DNA of 64,000 nucleotides from PALSA-612 sp963765295 (GTDB lineage Bacteria; Actinomycetota; Thermoleophilia; Gaiellales; Gaiellaceae): contig CAVXVO010000007.1 in the NCBI GenBank assembly GCA_963765295.1, positions 124,001 to 188,000 of the forward strand. The letters run 5' to 3'. Made by a program: the position numbers and the translations under genes. The notes below the pieces were generated by a model that worked only from the letters and a program-made list of their open reading frames with translations, did no database searches and was not told the origin of the DNA. Positions 60,593-64,000 of the stretch are shown one piece after another; within the stretch, counting starts at the first letter, position 1, and the number at the start of each line of letters is the position of its first letter.

Positions 60593-61514
60593 ACAGCGCC
60601 TCGGCCGTCAGGCGCAGCCCGTCCTCGAAACCGACGCGCGGCTCCCAGCCGAGTGTCTCCCGGGCCGCGCTCACGTCTGCGAACGAGTCGCGGATGTCGC
60701 CCGGGCGGGGATCCTCGTGGCGTTTGTCGACCGGCTGCTCGAGCAGGCTGCCGATCGTGTCGACGAGCTGGTTGACGCTGTGCGGAGCCCCCGCGGCGAT
60801 ATTGAAGATGCGCCCGTTCGCGCCCGGGGCGTCCGCCGCGAGCAGGCCGGCGTCCACGACGTTCGCGACGTAGGTGAAGTCGCGCGCCTGGCCGCCGTCA
60901 CCGAAGATCGTCACCGGCTGGCCGGCTGCGATCGCGGTGATGAAGAGCGGCACCGCGGCCGCGTACTGCGATTGCGGGTTCTGCCGGGGCCCGAAGACGT
61001 TGAAGAGTCGTAGCACGACGGTCTCGTACGCGTCGTAGACACGGCTGAACGACACGCAGTAGCGCTCGGCCGCGAGCTTGGCGACGCCGTAGGGAGAGAT
61101 CGGGTCGACCGGTCCCGACTCGCGCGCGGGCAGTTCGGCCGAGCTGCCGTACACCGACGAGGACGACGCGAACACGACTCGCCGGACTCCCTCGTCCCGT
61201 GCGGCGAGCAGGACGTTGAGCGTGCCCTCGACGTTCACGGCGCTCGTGGTCAGCGGGTCCTGAACTGATCGCGGGACGGAGCCGAGCGCGCCGAGGTGGA
61301 AGACGACCTCGCTCCCGCGCACGGCGTTGTGGACGCGCTCGTAGCTCCGCAGCTCTCCCTCCACGATCTCGACGTCGAGGCCGACGAGGTTGCCGCGGTT
61401 GCCGGTCGCGAAGTTGTCGAGGACGCGCACCGAGTCCCCACGCTCGAGCAGGGCGCGGACGAGGTTCGAGCCGATGAACCCACCGCCCCCGGTGACGAGC
61501 ACGCGGCGGCTCAT
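60585..61514 (-). CDS. UDP-sugar 4-epimerase (GalE/WbpP-like extended SDR)
   Basis: A 309-residue protein. VTGGGGFIGSNLVRALLERG is the NAD loop, HLGALGSVPRSVQDPLTTSAVNV matches the WbpP/UDP-GlcNAc 4-epimerase region, ASSSSVYG has the catalytic Ser and SPYGVAKLAAERY gives Tyr and Lys. LRLFNVFGPRQNPQSQYAAAVPLFI and FGDGGQARDFTYV follow. The S-V-P-R-S block and the Q-S-Q-Y element favour an enzyme acting on UDP-GlcNAc or UDP-Glc. ATGA-type overlap with the methyltransferase upstream. Confidence 0.88.
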   Translation of the reverse strand: MSRRVLVTGGGGFIGSNLVRALLERGDSVRVLDNFATGNRGNLVGLDVEIVEGELRSYERVHNAVRGSEVVFHLGALGSVPRSVQDPLTTSAVNVEGTLNVLLAARDEGVRRVVFASSSSVYGSSAELPARESGPVDPISPYGVAKLAAERYCVSFSRVYDAYETVVLRLFNVFGPRQNPQSQYAAAVPLFITAIAAGQPVTIFGDGGQARDFTYVANVVDAGLLAADAPGANGRIFNIAAGAPHSVNQLVDTIGSLLEQPVDKRHEDPRPGDIRDSFADVSAARETLGWEPRVGFEDGLRLTAEALFA

Positions 61515-62251
61515 GACGGCCTCTCCGCCACGACGTGGTAGTTGAGGAAGATCGAGCCGGGCTGGGTGGCGCGGAGCCCGGCGACCCGCTCGTCGAGCCC
61601 GGCGCCGGTCGTGTTCAGCGTCCAGACGAGCCCCCTGGCGACCGGGGTCAGGTGCACGCGGCGAAAGAGCATGTCGAGGTAGATACCAGTCATGGCGGCC
61701 AGGCAGGTGGCCGTACCGCCCGCAGGACTCACGTCGACCGACGCCCAGTTGCCGTTCCGAAGGAAGAGGAGCTCGAGACCGGTGTGCGTCCAGCGCCAGT
61801 GGTCCACGGGCGCGGGGTGGTAGACCTGCACGCCGTGCGTCGAGGCGAGGACGCGCCCGCCGGGCGCCGTCACGCGGTGCAGCTCGCTGATCGCCTGGTC
61901 GGGGTCGCCCGCGTGCTCGAGCACCTGGCTGCAGAGCACGACGTCGAAGGACGCGTCGTCGACGGGCAAGTCCTCGATCGGCCCGTGCAGGTCGGCGAAC
62001 GGGTTGTCGACGTCGATGTCGACACCGACGTACTCACTCGCGTCGGCGGCGAAGTAGGGGTAGTACGGCTTCCGTCCGCAGCCGATGTCGAGGACGCGGA
62101 AGCGGCCGAAGTCCGCCGCCGCGCGTTGCGCCTCCGCCTGCAGCCACTCCGCCAGGTGGACGCGCGTCGCGTACGTGACCGAGCTCTTCTTCGGATGCCG
62201 GTGGAGCTCCCCGGGCCACTCCTCGAGCGAGGGTGGCCTAGTCTCGAGCAC
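61511..62251 (-). CDS. Class I SAM-dependent methyltransferase
   Basis: A 246-residue protein. The SAM site is FRVLDIGCGRKPYYPYF (about residues 51-67), YVGVDIDVDNPFADL is motif II, SFDVVLCSQVLEHAGDPDQAI is motif IV and VTAPGGRVLASTHG follows. The G-C-G-R-K-P-Y form is typical of methyltransferases in polysaccharide clusters. The C-terminal part has a hydrophobic stretch that may contact the membrane. Overlaps the O-antigen ligase gene by 14 bases and the epimerase gene by 4. Confidence 0.85.
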   Translation of the reverse strand: MLETRPPSLEEWPGELHRHPKKSSVTYATRVHLAEWLQAEAQRAAADFGRFRVLDIGCGRKPYYPYFAADASEYVGVDIDVDNPFADLHGPIEDLPVDDASFDVVLCSQVLEHAGDPDQAISELHRVTAPGGRVLASTHGVQVYHPAPVDHWRWTHTGLELLFLRNGNWASVDVSPAGGTATCLAAMTGIYLDMLFRRVHLTPVARGLVWTLNTTGAGLDERVAGLRATQPGSIFLNYHVVAERPS

Positions 62252-63626
62252 GGACGAGCTCCTTCCCGCCGGCTGCGACGACGCAGAAGCCGAGCGCGAG
62301 CCAGAGCAGGGCGTCCGACGGGATGCCGGCGACGAGGCCGAGTGCGCTCAGGACGCCCATCACGAGCACGAGCCAGACGAGCGAGACGAGCGCCGTGACC
62401 GCGACGGCCGGGGGAGCGCGGAGGGCGACGCGGGCCGCCATGACGAGGCCGGTCGCGAGCAGGCCGATGAACGTGAGCAGGCCGACGATTCCCAGATCGG
62501 ACATGGCCTGGACGAACGCGTTCTGGACGCCCCAGGGGTGCTGCGGCGACGGGAAGGCGAGCGCTGGCGTCCCGGGGAACTCCCGGCGTGCGGCCGGCAC
62601 ATACGGCCCGTAGACGCGCTGCTCAGTACTCGCCTGCCAGCCCGCACCGCCGATCGGATTGTCCTCGAAGATCCGCCAGCCGATGTAGACGAGCATCGTC
62701 CGCTGGACATAGCTCTCGACGCCGTTCTGCCGCTTGGCCTGGCCGATCCCGACGAAGCGCAGGAACTGGTTGATCTCGCCGGCGCGCATGACGAAGACGC
62801 CGCCGAGCACGACCGCGGTGATGCCGACGATCGCCAGTGCGCGCCGCCGGTCGAGCCAGTGGCGGAGCCTTGCGGCGAGCAGCACCGCTGCGGCCGCGAT
62901 CGCGAGCCCCGCCGCGTCGGCGGTCGACGCGGAGATGACGATTCCGACTACCCCGGAGACGCCGGCGACGGCGAGCAAGGCCAGGCGAGGACGCCAGACG
63001 GGCCGCAGCGCGATGCCGACCAGGCAGATCGCGAGCGCCGCGCCCGAGAGCGCAGCGAAGTCGTGGTGTCCGAGGAACGAGGGCTGCCGGCGGCCGGCGG
63101 CCCACGCCTCGAGGATGTCGGCGCCGAAGATCTGCGCGATCCCGGTCACGGTCGCGACGACGGACCACGCGATCAGCGAACCGACCACCCACTGCGCGTC
63201 CCGCCGCGTGCGCACGAGTAGCGGCACGGAGAGCGCGAGCAGGGCGTACTCGGCGAACTTGAGCGCCGTGACGGCGTGGGTCGAAGCCTCGTACCCCGAC
63301 GCCCACAGCTTGGGGTACACGCTTCCGGCGAGGACGTCGGCGAGGAAGATCCCGCCCGCGATCCAGACCGGCCAGCCTGCGCGGAGCGGCGCGAAGCCGC
63401 GGCGCAGGCCGGCGACGAGCGCCGTGATCCCGACCGCGAGCAGGGCGAGGTCGGAGAGGACGAGATGCTCGCTTGCCGTGCCGGTGTGGATCGTGAACCC
63501 CGGCTGGTAGTCCACGTGCAGAAACAGGATCGGCAGCGCGGCGGCGAGCACGGCCGAGGCCGGGAGGGAGAGGTCTCGAGTCCGCCCGGCCGCCACGGCC
63601 CGTGCCTGGTGCGGTCGGACGGCCAC
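62238..63626 (-). CDS. O-antigen ligase/polymerase family membrane protein
   Basis: A 462-residue polytopic protein with about 11-12 helices. The large outer loop (near residues 290-370) has VYIGWRIFEDNPIGGAGW, FPSPQHPWGVQNAFVQAMSDLGIVGLLTF, matching the Wzy_C/WaaL region with its conserved His. LGHHDFAALSGAALAICLVG corresponds to the G-x-x-x-x-x-N/D-x-x-G element. It heads a four-gene operon. Together with the flippase gene that diverges from it, it suggests a Wzx/Wzy route. GTG start 8 bases after a TATAGT box. Confidence 0.87.
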   Translation of the reverse strand: MAVRPHQARAVAAGRTRDLSLPASAVLAAALPILFLHVDYQPGFTIHTGTASEHLVLSDLALLAVGITALVAGLRRGFAPLRAGWPVWIAGGIFLADVLAGSVYPKLWASGYEASTHAVTALKFAEYALLALSVPLLVRTRRDAQWVVGSLIAWSVVATVTGIAQIFGADILEAWAAGRRQPSFLGHHDFAALSGAALAICLVGIALRPVWRPRLALLAVAGVSGVVGIVISASTADAAGLAIAAAAVLLAARLRHWLDRRRALAIVGITAVVLGGVFVMRAGEINQFLRFVGIGQAKRQNGVESYVQRTMLVYIGWRIFEDNPIGGAGWQASTEQRVYGPYVPAARREFPGTPALAFPSPQHPWGVQNAFVQAMSDLGIVGLLTFIGLLATGLVMAARVALRAPPAVAVTALVSLVWLVLVMGVLSALGLVAGIPSDALLWLALGFCVVAAGGKELVRARD

Positions 63627-63634
63627 CGGCGGCC

Positions 63635-63640
63635 ACTATA
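63635..63640 (-). promoter_or_regulatory. -10 box (TATAGT), minus strand
   Basis: Lies 8 bases before the GTG at 63626 and shares four bases with the opposing plus-strand box (core ACTATACT, 63635-63642). Confidence 0.5.
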
Positions 63641-63642
63641 CT
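63637..63642 (+). promoter_or_regulatory. -10 box (TATACT), plus strand
   Basis: Near-consensus -10 exactly 7 bases before the TTG at 63650. The gap between the divergent genes is 23 bases, as at 36913-36935. Confidence 0.55.
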
Positions 63643-63649
63643 GGCCGCT

Positions 63650-64000
63650 TTGGCGCGCTTGCCGCTTGTCTGGCGCCGCTCTACTGCCGCGGCGGGCATC
63701 TATCTCTCGGTCGGATTCGGGTTCCTCGCGACCGTCCTGACGAAGCGTCAGCTGGACACGTTTCACTTCGGTCTGCTCTCGACGGTGATCGTTACGGCGG
63801 GCTTCTTCCAGACGCTGCTCGACTTCACCGCCGAGGAGGCGCTCGTCAAGTACGGCTTCGACTACACGGCGGCCGAGGACTGGGGCCGATTGCGTCGGCT
63901 CTTTCGCGCGGCGCTCGTCGTCAAGGTGGCCGGCGGCCTGCTCGCGATGCTCGTGCTGGCCGCGCTCGCGCCGTTCGCGGACAAGATCTTCAGCGGCCAC
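63650..64000 (+). CDS. Wzx-like lipopolysaccharide flippase, N-terminal part (cut by window end)
   Basis: A reading frame of 117 codons still open at the window end. A basic start (LARLPLVWRRSTAAAG) is followed by a first helix YLSVGFGFLATVLTKRQL and a second hydrophobic segment FGLLSTVIVTAGFFQTLLDF. E-E-A-L-V-K-Y-G-F then leads to a third helix (VKVAGGLLAMLVLAALAP). This spacing is typical of the MOP-superfamily polysaccharide flippases (MviN/Wzx). It would move lipid-linked repeat units across the membrane. TTG start 7 bases after TATACT. Confidence 0.75.
   Translation, partial: MARLPLVWRRSTAAAGIYLSVGFGFLATVLTKRQLDTFHFGLLSTVIVTAGFFQTLLDFTAEEALVKYGFDYTAAEDWGRLRRLFRAALVVKVAGGLLAMLVLAALAPFADKIFSGH

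Overview
The window is chromosomal DNA of a very GC-rich actinobacterium. GTG and TTG starts are common, genes overlap by 4 bases (ATGA, GTGA, TTGA), and a TANNNT box often sits 6-8 bases before the first codon, as in leaderless actinobacterial mRNAs. The giant cyclase/AAA/TPR regulator, the secreted Ig-like, FG-GAP and PQQ-propeller proteins, and the dimethylformamidase-like secreted protein suggest class Thermoleophilia (Gaiellales or Solirubrobacterales). That placement is inference; no rRNA or tRNA gene was seen.

Almost the whole window is a surface and exopolysaccharide locus with about 20 glycosyltransferases. 1-3.4 kb: end of an MFS transporter, a GNAT acetyltransferase, a GT4 and an O-antigen ligase/polymerase. 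3.5-10.9 kb: an operon with NeuB-like synthase, HAD phosphatase, SDR, aldehyde dehydrogenase, CMP-sugar synthetase, a full-length transketolase and a GT4, an unusual set for making an activated ulosonic acid. 10.9-16.5 kb: secreted dimethylformamidase-like protein, sulfotransferase, zinc-ribbon methyltransferase, GT39-like membrane protein. 16.7-22.4 kb: GT-B enzyme, GT4, Wzm/Wzt ABC exporter, second sulfotransferase. 22.6-39.9 kb: a secreted Ig-like protein, a dense array of GT2/GT4 enzymes, a 2-oxoglutarate oxygenase, an Stf0 sulfotransferase, a VOC protein and a phosphoglycosyl transferase.

40-44.8 kb: a small helical protein, an ATP-grasp ligase and a redox module (ferredoxin, NuoF-like flavoprotein, ferric-reductase-like cytochrome b, ApbE, Ser-rich membrane protein). 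44.9-50.6 kb: glucuronyl C5-epimerase-like protein, PQQ-like propeller, NAD sugar epimerase, Wzz-like chain-length protein behind a structured leader, and a polyprenyl-phosphate GT2. 50.7-56.3 kb: class III cyclase/AAA/TPR regulator and a seven-repeat FG-GAP secreted protein. 56.4-64 kb: methyltransferase, UDP-xylose synthase, secreted glycosidase, then a minus-strand operon (O-antigen ligase, methyltransferase, epimerase, GT4) diverging from a Wzx-like flippase cut by the window end.

Together the genes suggest at least two polymers, one exported by Wzm/Wzt and one by Wzx/Wzy/Wzz, decorated with sulfate, methyl groups, epimerised uronate and possibly a CMP-activated ulosonic acid. About 20 apparent single-base indels, nearly all insertions, break otherwise intact genes; most look like residual sequencing errors. 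Coordinates for those genes cover the inferred intact gene. The most distinctive non-coding signal is a perfect 23-base palindrome present twice (6413 and 39254). No gene-free stretch exceeds about 180 bases. No CRISPR array, IS element, tRNA, rRNA or origin was found.
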